Below are positions 34,863-47,059 of a stretch of DNA of 64,000 nt, in pieces. The DNA comes from Benincasa hispida. Lineage: Eukaryota > Streptophyta > Magnoliopsida > Cucurbitales > Cucurbitaceae. Under the pieces are notes generated by a model that saw only the letters and a program-made list of their open reading frames with translations, was not told where the DNA came from and made no database searches. Where the stretch lies: assembly GCF_009727055.1 (NCBI RefSeq), contig NC_052359.1, positions 16,203,422-16,267,421 on the forward strand. The letters run 5' to 3'. Both the position numbers and the translations under genes were made by a program. The stretch's first letter is position 1. Every line of letters begins with the position of its first letter.

Positions 34863-35560
34863 CCTAAAAAAAATAAAGTTATTGACGGAGAAATTTTCGA
34901 GAGAGAGAAAATGTAGTAAGAAAATAAAGGTACAAAGTAAAAGGTATATGAAAAAAAGGTAAAAATAAGTTAGAGAGTGAAAAACTTTGAGACAAATATT
35001 AAAATTTAGAGAGTGAGAGCGAGAAATATTTGAAGCGATAGCAAAATTAAAGTAACAGTGAACAAAATTTAGAAAGACATCCGAAATAATTAGGATGAGT
35101 TGTAAAAAGATAGATAAAATCTAGGGTGCAACAAAATATTCTTTATTTTAAAAGGAAAAATTAAGAAGAAAGGATAAAAATCATGTGTTAGAGAAAATTT
35201 GGTGAGTCAAAATAGGAAAAAGATTTTTAAAATATAAATTTATTTTTAACTACTTTTTTATTAAAAGAAAAAAATGTGTACGATATAAAAACAGTCTAAA
35301 AACTAATGACTTAATTGATTATCAAACAACATTATTGTTGAAAAATCAAAAAATAAAAATAAGTTAAAACTTCATTAACTTAATGACATCTGTTGTTATA
35401 TGTTTTATAATATTGAGTCTAAATCATTCCATTTTAGTAATAAAGAACAATTTATTAAAATAATGGAGAGAAAAAGTTATTTTAACATTTGTTTTGTTAC
35501 AGTAAAATTCCTTATAATTTCTATAGTTATAGTAGTCGATTCTCCATTCCTCCAATGTTT
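34863..35560. other. AT-rich, purine-biased non-coding sequence
   Basis: Strong GA/AA bias on the plus strand (gagagagaaaatg and similar from 34895 to 35230). No gene or element termini seen. Confidence 0.5.
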
Positions 35561-35564
35561 TTAT

Positions 35565-35860
35565 TAATCACATCTACTAGTCACCAACTTAGACGATCAC
35601 CTCTAGTGATTAGCAATCACTCAAATTTGCCAACTTTAGCGAAGACCATTTCCGACGACCAATTTCGACGGTCACCTTCTATGGTGACTAGCTCTGATGA
35701 CTACCTCTAATACCAATAACTCCATGACCAACTCCAGTGAAGACTGTGTCTAGTTCCCAACTTCAACGACGATCACCTTTGGCGACAACCTATACGACCA
35801 ACTCTATTGATCACTCGAGCTAACTCCCGTGACGGTCACCTTTTGACCCCCAACTTTCCA
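35565..35860. repeat. Degenerate GACGACC/CACCT minisatellite-like region
   Basis: Irregular repetition of phrases such as 'gacgaccaac', 'ttcgacggtcacctt' and 'gtgactagc' over about 300 bp, with a GC content above its surroundings. Copies are too degenerate for a fixed period by eye. Confidence 0.45.
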
Positions 35861-37190
35861 AGTTTTTTTTTACCTAATTTTAATAATGGTATGATTTTGA
35901 GTATCCTAAACTTTTTTATTTGTTGATTACAAATATATGTTTTAAGTAGTCAGGCTATTCATTTGTGTGGTTGACAAAATATGATTTTCAAGACATTATT
36001 ACTTGTATAAAGAAAAAATAGAAAAAAAAATCTAAAGCCAAACTAAAATAACCTGCATCTCAATACACATATTATTATAATCCAGACTAAAATAGTCTAC
36101 ACCCCAAACACAAATCTAATAACATTTGCAATTCAAATAGCGACTTTTATAATTTATAGACTATTATAAACTACATATAATAATAACTATCGACTATAAT
36201 AATCAACTCAACGTCTCAAACAAGTCTTAAATCTAGAGAATGATATGTTTTTCCACTAGATATTTTATAGACAATTATATAATAGAATAATAAAACTAAA
36301 ATCAAAAGTTTAATCATATGAGAGACAATGAGAAATTCCCTTCTTGTTTGACTTTACCAAATCCTTGATATCCTCACCTAACCCCTGTAGACAAAATATA
36401 CAATTCAAATATTTATTAATAAGAATGTCTCTCCTTAATTGCTTCTCTATTAATTACTTAAATAATTTTATTTGCTGTTTTTTTTTTATTATTTAAAAAT
36501 CCTTTGGGATTATAATGGGGTTTGAAGATTTGAGTGCCATATAAGACCACCTCTCTTTTCATTGACTTATGTCTACAATTCAAATAATTTGAAATTTTCA
36601 TTTGGCAATTTTCAACCTCAAACAGAAAGGAAACTTTTTTTTCTTCCAACAAGATAATGATAAGAATACTAAAAAATTACCAAAAAGGTAGTGGGTTTCT
36701 GTCTTTTCATTGAATTTTTAAAATTAAATTGTAATTTTAGTTTTAATTTTAATTTTTCTCCATTTCCCCATCTAGTGGGGTTGACATGGATCTTGACTCT
36801 CTTTCATGAAACATTCTTGTGGTCATTATGTATCTATGTGTCCTTGGTCCCATCTCTAATGTCTTATAATCTTGCTATATTTGAAGACCATTTTGTATGT
36901 GAAAATTTAAATTTTAAATAAATAAAATTAAATTAAAAACTTCACATTTGATTATTAATTTTAAGTTAAATTACAATTTTGATTCTTTAAAAAAAAAAAT
37001 AGGCACTACAGTTTTGAGAAAATTAGAATTGAGTCCATATAAGAATTATATAGAAAAATTTTATATTAAAGCTTAGAAATTATTTTAAGTTAAAATTAGA
37101 GTGATTAAATTCTAAGAAAAATAAGGAAAAAGTACTACAAGTCTAGCAAAATTGAAAACAATTTGTTTGTATAGCAAACTCAATTTTCAA
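35861..37190. other. AT-rich non-coding sequence with transposon-like scraps
   Basis: At 36040-36230 the phrases 'aacctgcatctcaatacac' and 'agtctacaccccaaacac' recur in variant form, as in a decayed MITE. Otherwise nothing recognised. Short open frames at 36458-36652 and 36691-36921 show no family features. Confidence 0.4.
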
Positions 37191-37209
37191 AAATTCTAAT
37201 ATTACTAAA

Positions 37210-37720
37210 TTGCCCCACTTTGACACATGCTATCAATGATGAACTCCAATCACAATGATAGAGTTTACTATAACTGGTAGACTCTTATCACTAATATATT
37301 TCTATGTGTGGATAGAAATACATTATTACTAGATTCTATCAATGATAGGAGTCTATCACTAATAAACTTTTGTTAGTCATAAACCTCAATCATGCACAAT
37401 TTACATTAAATATTAATTATATTTTATATATGTTTAGTTTTCTTGAACAACAAGAAAAGAAATAGAGAACTTCTTAAATAGATAGAAGGATTGTTTGGTA
37501 GGCTAAAAATACGATATCTTATTATTGATAACATTCTCTTATTTTTTGTGATGGATCTTATCAATGATAGAGATTTTTATTAGTGGTAGACAAATATCAT
37601 TGATAGAATCTATCACGGATAGAAATGATATGCATCTATCACTAATAGAAATAATATATTTCTATATATTAATGATAAAAGTCTATTAGTGATAGAAGTA
37701 TATCACAAATACTTCAAATA
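37210..37720. repeat. Cluster of TATCA/TGATA palindromic words
   Basis: Repeated near-palindromes such as ATCAATGATAGGAGTC, CTATCACTAATA and TAGTGATAGAAGTAT over about 500 bp in two sub-clusters (37230-37370 and 37545-37715). A second cluster of the same words is at 48364-48490. I know this style from cucurbit non-coding DNA. No coding. Confidence 0.7.
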
Positions 37721-38070
37721 AGGGTAAAATTGAAACTAATTAAAAATAAAATAAATTTGTCATTTTGTGTCGTATGTTTAAATTATATATTTACAATTAA
37801 TTTGATTGATTTTGTCATTACTACAATTATTCTTTTTAAATTTCCACACAATCTGATTTTTAAGGGAAAACCATAAGAAATTTTTATTGTATAATAATAA
37901 ATTATTATTTTCATTATATTTATATATTCTAACGATAGAAGTGGGAGGTGATATTCAACTACATGATGAATTATTTCTTTCTTCTCTCTTTTTCTTCCTT
38001 TTTATTTTCAAAATCATCCTTCAAAACGACTTGGACTAAATCATATTTTAACTCAGCACAAAGTTAAAAG

Positions 38071-38170
38071 ATTTTTTTTAGTACAATAATTATAGAGTGG
38101 TAGGATTTGACCTTCGATTTCTTAAATCGAAGCACGTGCAAAATACCACTGAACTAAACTCAATTTAATA
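38071..38170 (-). mobile_element. tRNA-derived SINE, copy 2
   Basis: On the minus strand: A-box-like TAGTTCAGTGGTA, B-box-like GGTCAAATCC, then ATTGTACTAAAAAAA. It has the same layout and 3' end as copies 1 and 3 and is the most tRNA-like A box of the three. Confidence 0.6.
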
Positions 38171-38370
38171 AGTTAAAACAATTAGTACTATGTGAATTAA
38201 GTTGAGTCTAGTATAGTCTTATCCCCAATCCAATTTTAATCACCTTTTTTCTAGTTTCTAAAACCATGAAATTCTATAGTGCAATAAATTTTTTGAAAAA
38301 CTAAATTGATTAATGAAATTGATTACCATAATTAACAAACTAGTTGAAATTAGTTTAATTGAAATATGTA

Positions 38371-38662
38371 AGGTCTCGCTTGGTACACTTTGATTTCGGT
38401 TTTTTGTTTTTAAAAATTAAGCCCCTCTCAATTTCTTATAAGAGTTTGCATCTTTCTTATGTAAAAAAGAGTTGAATTATTCTTAACCACTAAAAAGAGA
38501 AACTACTTTTTGTTAGTTTTCAAAACTTGACTTCGTTTTTTAAAACATGTGAGTAAAAAATAGATAAAAAATCAAGAAATTTAGAGGTGGAAGGAGATTC
38601 ATAGACTTAATTTTCAAAAAAAAAAAATAATAAAAAAAAATAGATGGTTATCAAACGACATT
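38371..38662. mobile_element. MITE with imperfect inverted ends
   Basis: Left end 'ggtctcgcttggtac..ttttttgttttt..aaaattaag' is mirrored by the right end '..cttaattttcaaaa..ttatcaaacgacat'. The gap includes A- and T-rich tracts. The style fits a widespread plant MITE type with GTTTGGTAA ends. No target duplication established. Confidence 0.5.
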
Positions 38663-39036
38663 AACAAACACTAATTAATTATTTAGTTGGTCATTTTTTT
38701 TTCCTATTTCAATTGCATTCAAAAGTAGTTTATTGAAAAGCTATCTAATTTGGAGCTCAAAATGAGAATTTCAATTATCAAAACTTTGTACACAAATGAA
38801 TTAGTATCTAGATGTTGAGGTGTGCCAAATGCCAAACAAACCCTAGTTTGTGGAGAATGAAACAAATGGGATATTTGGTGAGAAGATGGAAAATTAGGTG
38901 ACTTCATATTTGCATCATTAGGCATGAACAAGAGATATATTAATTTATTTTTTAGGCCATCTTTATTATCATTTATTTCATTTTAAAATGCTTTTAAAGA
39001 ATATATCTTATACAAAGCGAGAGGAAAATAAAAATA

Positions 39037-39056
39037 AAGAAAGAAAGAAAGAAAGA
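39037..39056 (+). repeat. (AAAG)n microsatellite
   Basis: Five tandem AAAG units within a longer purine-rich stretch. Confidence 0.85.
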
Positions 39057-39257
39057 AGAGAGAAAAGAGGATATATAGTCTTTAGGAGCGTTTTGAGTTT
39101 TATTAATTTAAATGGTTTGATGATGGAAATATGAATAGGAAGAGATGAATGAATCTGATGGACCTACTTCCTTTTTTCTTCATTTGTCATCATTCATTCT
39201 CACTCTAATTTCACTCTCTCTCTCCCTTTTTTTTTTCATTCATATAGTTATTACAAT

Positions 39258-39876
39258 TTACACTATGAAACACAGACGCGGATACAGTTACGAGATATGA
39301 ATATGATAGGATATTGATTCATACGTTTTCTTTTTCTTAAGAAAAATCTAGGATATATATAAATTTAGCATACAGATTAATGACAGTAGTACAATATACA
39401 ATACAAATACTAAAATACAATACATAAAGCAACATCTAAGATGTTGAAATAAAATAGTCGATAAAATGCAATAAAAAGGTCACTCGTATTAATTAGAGAA
39501 GAAGAAGAAGATTAGAGAGAGAACTATGAAGATAAACAAGAAACTTCTTTGTTGAGTTGTTGAAGATATTCAAGTGGATTATATTTTGGTAGACTTTCTG
39601 TGAACTTAAATGTGAAGATGAAGATTAGACAATTTTAGGGTTTGGTATTTTATTTATTTTTTTTCATTTTTAGTTTTGGACTCGAGTAGTGAGTTTTTTT
39701 AAATAGGTTAGTTTTAGATTAAGAAAAATTAAATGAGTTGCTTATCTTTTTTTTTAAAAAAAAATAAGCGTAAAAATAGATACATCAAATCGAGTGTCAG
39801 ATACATATTTGAGAAATATGTGTCTAATACGGATTCTTTACCTCACATAAAGTATTTGTGCTTCATAGAATTTACA
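39258..39876. mobile_element. MITE-like foldback with 'CTATGAARCAC' ends
   Basis: The left arm at 39258-39285 (acactatgaaacacag, gcggatac) is mirrored on the opposite strand at 39848-39876 (ttctatgaagcacaaatac). Further in, 'gatacatcaaatcgagtgtcagatac' resembles text after the left arm only loosely. About 620 bp, no coding. Confidence 0.4.
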
Positions 39877-40269
39877 TTATAGAGGGGAAAATAAATTTTC
39901 ACATAAATTTTGTTTAATTTATAATGTTCTTGTTATTTGTTTGTTTGTTTGTTTTTTTATTTGAAAAAATAGATTTGTATATGATATGAGCTCACACATA
40001 CATATCCAATTACTCTATTATTTTGAAGTTAATATCGAGAAGTTTTTGGAGAATGGAATATGATAACCTATATCGGGATTAATTTTAGATTTATGGTATT
40101 ATGAGGAAAGAAAAAAAAAACAATCATTAAAAAATATTGTTGAATTGGACTGGAAACATAAATGCTGAATCGTGTTTAATTCAACCCAACATTGTTGAAT
40201 TAACTATTATTGTTGAACAATAATTAACATTTTTTTTTTTTTTTTACATTAGCATGTACGGTTTCTCAA

Positions 40270-42071
40270 GAGAAAAATATTATTTAGTTTTTAGATTTTG
40301 GATCTCCTTCTATTTAGTCTCTAAATTTCAAAATATTACAATTTTATTCTTGACATTTGAATTATGTTTCAAATTAGTCCCTATATTTTAAAATTTACAC
40401 TTTTAATTAGGGGTGTTAAAAAAATCCGATGACTAGAAAAATCAAATCAACTCAATCCAATCCGTACGGTTTGGATTGGATTATTAATTCATTTAGTTTG
40501 GGTTGAGTTCAAATAATTGAAAACTTTATGGGTTGGGCTGGTTCATGGGTTCATAGAAAATAACCCGAACCAACCCGAACTAACCCAAATTTTTTATTAA
40601 TATTAAAAAGTATGCTTTTTTACTTCCAATACTAGGGGTATTTGTGGGTTGGGTCGGGTCGGGTCTAAAAAGTTCTCCAATCCAACTCAATTATTCAGTT
40701 TGTTAATTTCTTCAACCCAAATAACCCTTATTTAAAAAATGAATCCAACCAAACCCAACCATAAAATATTTTGGTTTGTTTTGATTCGGATTAATCGAGT
40801 TATTTATTTAAATTTATGTTCTAAAAAGAAGTAAGATGTTAATACGAAAAATTTTGATTTAATTATTTTCATATACTGAATTAAGATTTAAACATAATTT
40901 CAATTTATATAATGAATTTTTCTTTCCAAAGTGCTAAAAAACTACTTTTAGGATTTATTGGAGAATAAATTATCTAAAAAATAAAACTTAAATAAATATA
41001 TGTATATTTAATTGTATCATAAGTTATATATATATATATCAAAGTTAACAAAAAGTTCGAATTGGTTCTGATTGGTTTGGGTTATTTTAGGTGAACCCAT
41101 GAACCAATCCAACTCACAAAATTTTCATTTTTTTGAATCAAATTAAACTCAAATGAGTTGATAACCAAACACAAACCACATGGGTTGGGTTGGGTTGATC
41201 CGTTTTTTCGGGTCATTGGATTTTTTGAATACCCCTATCTAATACAATTATATATACATATATTTATTTTAATTTTACTTAATTTCATGACTTTTTAAAG
41301 ATTATTTATTATCCACTAATTGTTTAAAATAACTTTTTAACACTCTGGAAATAAGTTTTTAATAATATAATTAAATTGATTTGCTAATCTTATTTCAATA
41401 AGTGAAAATAATTAAACAAAATTCTTTTACATATTAACATGTTACTTCTTTTTAAAACAAAAATTTAAACAATGACCCGATTAACCCGAACCAACACAAC
41501 CCAAATATTTTATGGTTAGATTTGGTTGAGTTTATTATTTAATAAGAATTGTTTGGGTTGAAGAAATTTACAACCCGAATTATTGAGTTGAGTCTAAAAG
41601 ATGCTTCAACTCAATCCAACCCAACCCACGTACACCCCTACTTTTAACCTTAGTTTATCACTAAATATTTAATTTTTGTTTTTAGTGTTTAAGTATGTTA
41701 ATAAATTAAAAATAATTATAATAATTATAATGAATTAAGTTTCACTATTTTTTGTCACTTTTAAAATTAAATTTAAAATTAAATTTAAAATTTCACTTCA
41801 TAACTATCTAAAATTAATTAAGAGACCTTAATAGTAATGATTGAAAGTGAGTAGTTAATGAAAAATTGATATTAAAAATGTAAAATCTTGAAACTCATGG
41901 ACTAAATTGAAACAGAACTCAAATTTCAAGAGGAAAATTAAAGTGTTTTAAAATTTAGGAACTAAATTGAAACAAAACTCAAAATTTAAAGATTAAATGT
42001 ATAACCTTTTGAAGATAGGAACCAAATAGAAACTAAGTCCCAATCTAGGAAGTAAAAAGATATTTCTCTCT
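40270..42071. mobile_element. Long-arm foldback element interrupted by a hAT-type insertion
   Basis: About 130 bp at 40270-40400 (ctatttagtctctaaattt, tttcaaattagtcccta) is mirrored on the opposite strand at about 41870-42071 (aaatttaggaactaaattg, aggaaccaaatag). The right arm contains an extra internal copy. The hAT-type element at 40408-41640 sits between the arms. Superfamily unresolved. Confidence 0.55.
40408..41640. mobile_element. hAT-type non-autonomous element with TAGGGGTGT ends
   Basis: Ends TAGGGGTGT...ACACCCCTA form a perfect 9-bp terminal inverted repeat. The flanks CTTTTAAT (40400-40407) and CTTTTAAC (41641-41648) match at 7 of 8 bases, the duplication size of hAT elements. The interior is rich in GGGTTGGGT and AACCCAACCC words. 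A second, better-matching inverted partner of the left end lies inside, ending CCCCTA at 41237, so two related copies may be merged. No transposase. Confidence 0.65.
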
Positions 42072-43188
42072 CTTTTTTTTTTTTTATAAATGAAAGGAAA
42101 AATGTAGAAATGATGTAATGTTCCTTGTTTCCGATTTATAGTATTTATTTGAGAAAATAGATTATTTGCAACAATTTCTCTTTTTGTTTCTATTTTTTAG
42201 GAAATGTAAGAAATAGTTTTAACGGTCTCATTTATTATATTTATTTTCTTTTAAAAAAACTCATTTTTGGTAATTATTTATTCCTGTCTTAAAAGAAATA
42301 TATTATTTGTCTTTAATAATCATTTCTTTTGCCCTCTTCACTCAAATTTTAGATTAAAACTTAATTTTACATGGAAAATATAAAAATAAAAATTTTAAAA
42401 CTATTGTTATATTATGTCTATTTTAAGAAACAACAGCTAAAATTTGACAAATATTTCGAATTGGATCTAATAATTAATTTAAGTATATATCGAGTATAAT
42501 CATAAAAAATTTTAGTTAAATTATATATTCATTATATATATGCAATCTTTTGTAATGTTATACTACTATAACTAATTTATGTAATATATGTCAATAGTCT
42601 TCAAACTTTGATTTTGATTTTTAATTGTTCTTGAAGTTTGAAAATAGTTTTTAAAGAACTTTTAAGTAGAGTACTATTAGTTGATATATTAGAAGATGAT
42701 GTTGGTTCCTAAAATAGTATCGAAATTTGCCTTCAAACTATATTTTCCAGATCCTTCCCTAATTTTTTTCTTTATTTCTCAAGACGTGAAAGTAATAATT
42801 AGATATGGAAAGAAAGAAATTGGCATTAGTTTTTAAAATATTATTATATGAGGAAATTATTACGCATGAAGATGCTTTTATTAAAAAAGAATATAAACAA
42901 ACGAGATATTTATGCTCGTATATTTTACATGTATGGGTTGGCTTTGTTCTTCCTCGGTTAGACTTTGGGCTATAGAAATCCTGATCTTGGGCTAAGTCCA
43001 CATACCCGAAACCATTCCAAAGCTCACATCTATAAACAAATGAAACTAGGCCCAATGGGCCAAATTTGGATCCAAATTCTTGATTTTATTTGGGACAATC
43101 TAGCACAAAATATAAACAAATCTAGCCGGATCTAAATTATTTATAAATATGGCACAATTTTAATTTCTATTTGTATCAATAACTAAAT
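42072..43188. other. AT-rich non-coding sequence
   Basis: No gene recognised. At 43049-43061 there is a perfect GGCCCA..TGGGCC palindrome with a one-base centre, of the kind found in plant promoters, but there is no downstream coding region to support a promoter. Confidence 0.45.
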
Positions 43189-43207
43189 TACTACAAAACT
43201 GGGCTTT

Positions 43208-43535
43208 CATGTCGGTTTAAAACTGACATTATAGGGGTACAATATCGGTTGAAAACCAACATCGAAAATCGTATTATAAAAGGTCACTGTCAGTTTTCTT
43301 TGATGTCGGTTTTAAACCAACATTATAGCTGACTAAAATTTCAATGCCAATATTCTTCAATGTCGATTGAAAACTGACGTTGTACACCATCTTCAATGTC
43401 AGTTCAACTGACATTGTACACCATCTTCTATTTCGGTTTTTTACCAAATTTTTTCAATAATTATTCGATATCTTTTGATGGCTTGTTTTCTAATATATCC
43501 AATCCATTTTTAATGTCGATCAAAGAGTTAAAAAC
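43208..43535. repeat. Sub-terminal palindromic repeats, CACTA 3' side
   Basis: At least five variants of a 20-bp palindrome (core TCGGTTTTAAACC, e.g. near 43209, 43247, 43301, 43357, 43396), spaced about 40-60 bp apart. In CACTA elements such repeats are transposase binding sites. Confidence 0.65.
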
Positions 43536-44220
43536 CAACATTAAATGTCTTGTTTTGTGTCATAAAATGTCTGTCATCATATTTTATTAAGAAATATATA
43601 TATATATAAAAATTTGTTTGTAATAATATAGTAATAAGCCAACAATATTTCTCTTCTACCTATAAATGCACAGAACCCAAACCTAAAATATAACAATAGA
43701 CACTTCCATAGAACTACAATAAAGAACACTTCTATAGTAGATAATAATTTGTCCATCCATAAATAACAATTAGTACTTCCGATTCATTTTATAAGTACTT
43801 ATCAAATATCAATAAACACACTAACCAACACTTTTATATCGATAACACACTTCTATAGAACTATAATTAAATTATTATATCCAACACTCATATGGAACCA
43901 CCTGCCCCTCCAAAACTACAATTAGGAATACCAAACATTTCTATAATATTAATAATCATTTGTTCCTTCACAAACATCAATTACTACTTCTATGAGTACT
44001 TACACAAAATACCCATAAACAAAAAAAGTATATACAAATCTTTCAACAAAAGGATCATGGTTAGATATAATTTCTCAATCCACAAACAATGATTAGTACT
44101 TTCGATTCATTCTAGATTTGCATATTTTACTCAAAACTCGTCAAGATTCATTCTAAACTAGCATTTACATTCTATTAAGACAAAAAAAAAAAAAAAATTA
44201 ATAAATAATAAGTGCAGCCT

Positions 44221-44435
44221 TACACAAATTGGCCAATAAAACTTGAAAACATCAATTTCTTTTCTTCGAAACATTCTTTCAAATCTTGGAATTGGGAAGA
44301 AATACAACATGACTTTTGTTAGGACATTCTTAACCCCTTCCTTTAAATTTTTGCAAAGCTTCCATCTTGACGTACCACAAATGGGGCATACATTTGTATC
44401 AGAGAGTTCTTTTCTAAACAAACAACAATTATTGC
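44221..44435 (-). pseudogene. CACTA transposase fragment, downstream part
   Basis: The minus strand reads NNCCLFRKELSDTNVCPICG then TSRWKL, followed by ..VLTKVMLYFFPIPRFERMFRRKE, matching the En/Spm-type transposase block C.xC..SRWK, K.L.YFP..PR..R.F. A DDE-type cut-and-paste transposase is implied by family. The frame closes into an F-rich, low-complexity end at 44158. The upstream coding is at 46421-47046, separated by the solo LTR. Confidence 0.75.
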
Positions 44436-45800
44436 TGTTGAGATTGACGCTCTAAATCTCGTAGGTTCCTATAGTTTGTAAACATTATTATACAAACTCA
44501 TTATGTTTTTAATAAAATATATGATATTTTATTCATTGTTTATAAAATATGTGATATTTTAGTTGCATTAACCACAAACCAATAAACTATCATCCAAGAT
44601 TATCTTTGTAACTTAAACATGTATGTAGAGACGTACGGGTAGATCATGTTTAAGTGATAACCTAAATGGTCTGTAGTAGATGCATAATGCTAGGTACCTT
44701 ATCCTGTTGACATTACGAGTATGATCCGCTTTGTAGGTGTTACAATTATTGTAAAGTGCTACAAATGATCTGATCCTTAACATTCATGTATAGACATGTG
44801 AGTGGGGATATTCTATATAAAAGATTTTGTATAAGACCGGACCACGAAATGTTTAGTCTCATTATATAATGCCTTTCATAATAGCGACTTACATTTCACC
44901 AGGATGACCATAGGTAACATGACCTGAATCTTGAGGGCGGTCCTTTGATTTGTATGGGTGAGAGTTGCCAGATTGCAGATTCAACAAGCCTACCATTTTG
45001 GAGATTCGTCTGATTGAGGAACTGGAAAAATAGCTACACAAGATGGAATTCACTCATTCCCCGAGGAAGGGATAAATAGATAAATTGCTCCCTTAAGGGC
45101 TGATTCCGGGTCTTGAACAATGTTGCACCACATCCTCTTTTGGCCCAAGAGGGGTTTAGTCATAGTTGGACTATGATTTATTGTTCATTAGAGGGATCAA
45201 TGGTATTTAAGGAGTTAAATGTAACTACAGGGGAAAAACGATAATTTGGCATACTGTACTTACGACAATTTGTGAAGGGTCACCATACTGTTGATTGGTT
45301 ATATCCAATGGACACAGAAATATATCTGTAGTACGAAGAGTGCAGTTGTTGGTCTTTAGTTGAGTGTCCGACAGTTAACGGATGGTAAATAATGTAATTA
45401 AAGAGTTTAATTAATTATTCATGTATTGTTGAGGTTTCAAGCTACAGGTCCATGAGGTTCCCTTGGTAGCTCAATAGGATTAATTGTGAATCAGTTTTTT
45501 GATTAATTTAAATTATTCAAATTAATAGACAGATTTAATTATATTGATATAATTAAGTTGTTTCAATTATATGTGATATAATTGAATGTATTTGATACAT
45601 TATAGCTTAATGGGAGGAAATAAATATTTGAATGAGATTCAAATATAGTTTCTAGGAATTGGATTCATAGTTGTTAAATTTAATATAAATGAGATTTATA
45701 TTAAATGCCATAGAAAAGTGAAAAGAAACTATAACTTATATTGTATGTGATACAATATTAAAACTATAGGTTTATATATTATATTTGATATAACATATAA

Positions 45801-45868
<68 letters not shown>

Positions 45869-46420
45869 GATAAGTTAGTTATCATAATTTATATTTGTAG
45901 TATTATTATTATTTTAATAATAAGGAAGGGAGTTACAACTCCCTTCTCATTCTTTTTTCTCGATTATTTTTGACAAGAAGAATAAAATAAAATTTTTCTT
46001 CTTCTTCTTTATTGGTTAATCAATTTTGAGAATGTGAGAAAACAATAGAAGAGTTCTGTGTGTTTTGAGTTTTTGAGAGAGTTCTCAATCTTCCTCCCCT
46101 ACATTAAGTTTTCCCTCAATCAAAATAGTCAGAGCCCACCACTCCTGGGTTTTCACCCTGAGAATACCAAGGTAACATTCGTGGTAATGTTCGAGGTTCA
46201 TGTTGAAGAAAGTCTTCAAGTTGTTCGTGAACGGTTCGAGGGAAAAATGTGAAGAAATGTCTTCAAAGGTGAGGTTTCTTGAAACGCTTTCTAAAGCATG
46301 CCGTAATTTAGATTTAAATGCATATCTTGTTTATTGTTTACTGTAAACTTTGTATTCAATGAAAATGAAATTTGGTCGATCCGCTTTCGCTCAAGGTTCT
46401 CTCCTTTTAGAGTTCCTTCA
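44436..46420 (+). mobile_element. Solo copia LTR (1.99 kb) inside the CACTA transposase gene
   Basis: Begins TGTTGAGATTGACGC and ends GTTCCTTCA, related to the host copia 3' LTR (29556-31484). It carries a (TA)n run at 45808-45868. The flanks ATTGC (44431-44435) and GTTTC (46421-46425) match at 3 of 5. The transposase coding on either side (KYEKIYAHRN then NCCLFRKEL) joins in frame if one 5-bp copy is counted once, which supports a true 5-bp duplication since mutated. No internal region, so a solo LTR by recombination. Confidence 0.75.
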
Positions 46421-47046
46421 GTTTCTATGTGCATAAATCTTCTCGTACTTCATTCCAAGAGTACACAATTTTTATTTATTTATTATTATTTTTTGCCTGA
46501 TAAGTAGAAGTTGGAATTTCATTAGGACTAGATAAGATGTCATGAATTAATTCCAACTACTTAGTGAAACTTTTATTGCTTCATCCAAATTTAGCTTTCA
46601 AATTATATAACTTTACCAATTTAGATATTTCGGTAAAAGTTTTACAATTTGGATACAATTAATGGTTTCTTGACATCATCTAGTAATTCTTGAATTATCG
46701 GATTTATCCTCAAAATAGATGTGTTCAACCTCAAACTTTCCAATTGTGTCATAAACATCAGCATTATCGTCATCAACTTCTTCTCTCTCACTAGTAGACA
46801 CATTTTCATTGTTTCTCTTAATCGGTAATGATTCACCGTGAAAAATCCATATTTGATAACTTTGATCTATGCCATTAAAAAATAATTGATCTCTTATTTT
46901 TAGAGTCTTTGCATTATGCACTTCAAAAAAGGACAACTCATGACATTCAACATATTTGAATGTTGTCGACCATTTTTAATAAATATCTTGACCCCTAAAC
47001 CATGCTCAGTTGACATTCTATTCTTTTTCATTCATGACTTATCCAT
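46421..47046 (-). pseudogene. CACTA transposase N-terminal part, decayed
   Basis: An ATG at 47046 (minus) opens MDKS-stop-MKKNRMS, the start of the transposase-associated domain of En/Spm elements; the stop replaces the conserved Trp. It continues with CPFFEVHNAKTLKIRDQL, FFNGIDQSYQIWIFHGES, an acidic linker (SEREEVDDDNADVYDT), LLDDVKKPL, KLVKLYNLKAKFG, then SNKSFTK and LELIHDILSSPNEIPTSTY, and ends at GMKYEKIYAHRN beside the LTR. There are several stops and at least two frame changes. Role by family: DNA-binding/N-terminal part of the transposase. Non-functional. Confidence 0.75.
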
Positions 47047-47059
47047 AATTGTACAATAT

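Noticed and set aside
36691..36921. 76-codon hydrophobic open frame (possible membrane peptide)
   Set aside because: Phe/Leu richness follows from T-rich sequence; no start context or similarity recognised.
40480..41640. Telomere-like GGGTT/AACCC repeats
   Set aside because: Words are GGGTTGGGT-type and scattered, not TTTAGGG arrays; they belong to the hAT-type element interior.
42759..43055. 98-codon minus-strand open frame with a GGCCCA..TGGGCC palindrome upstream
   Set aside because: No family features; the second half is low complexity. The palindrome alone does not establish a promoter.
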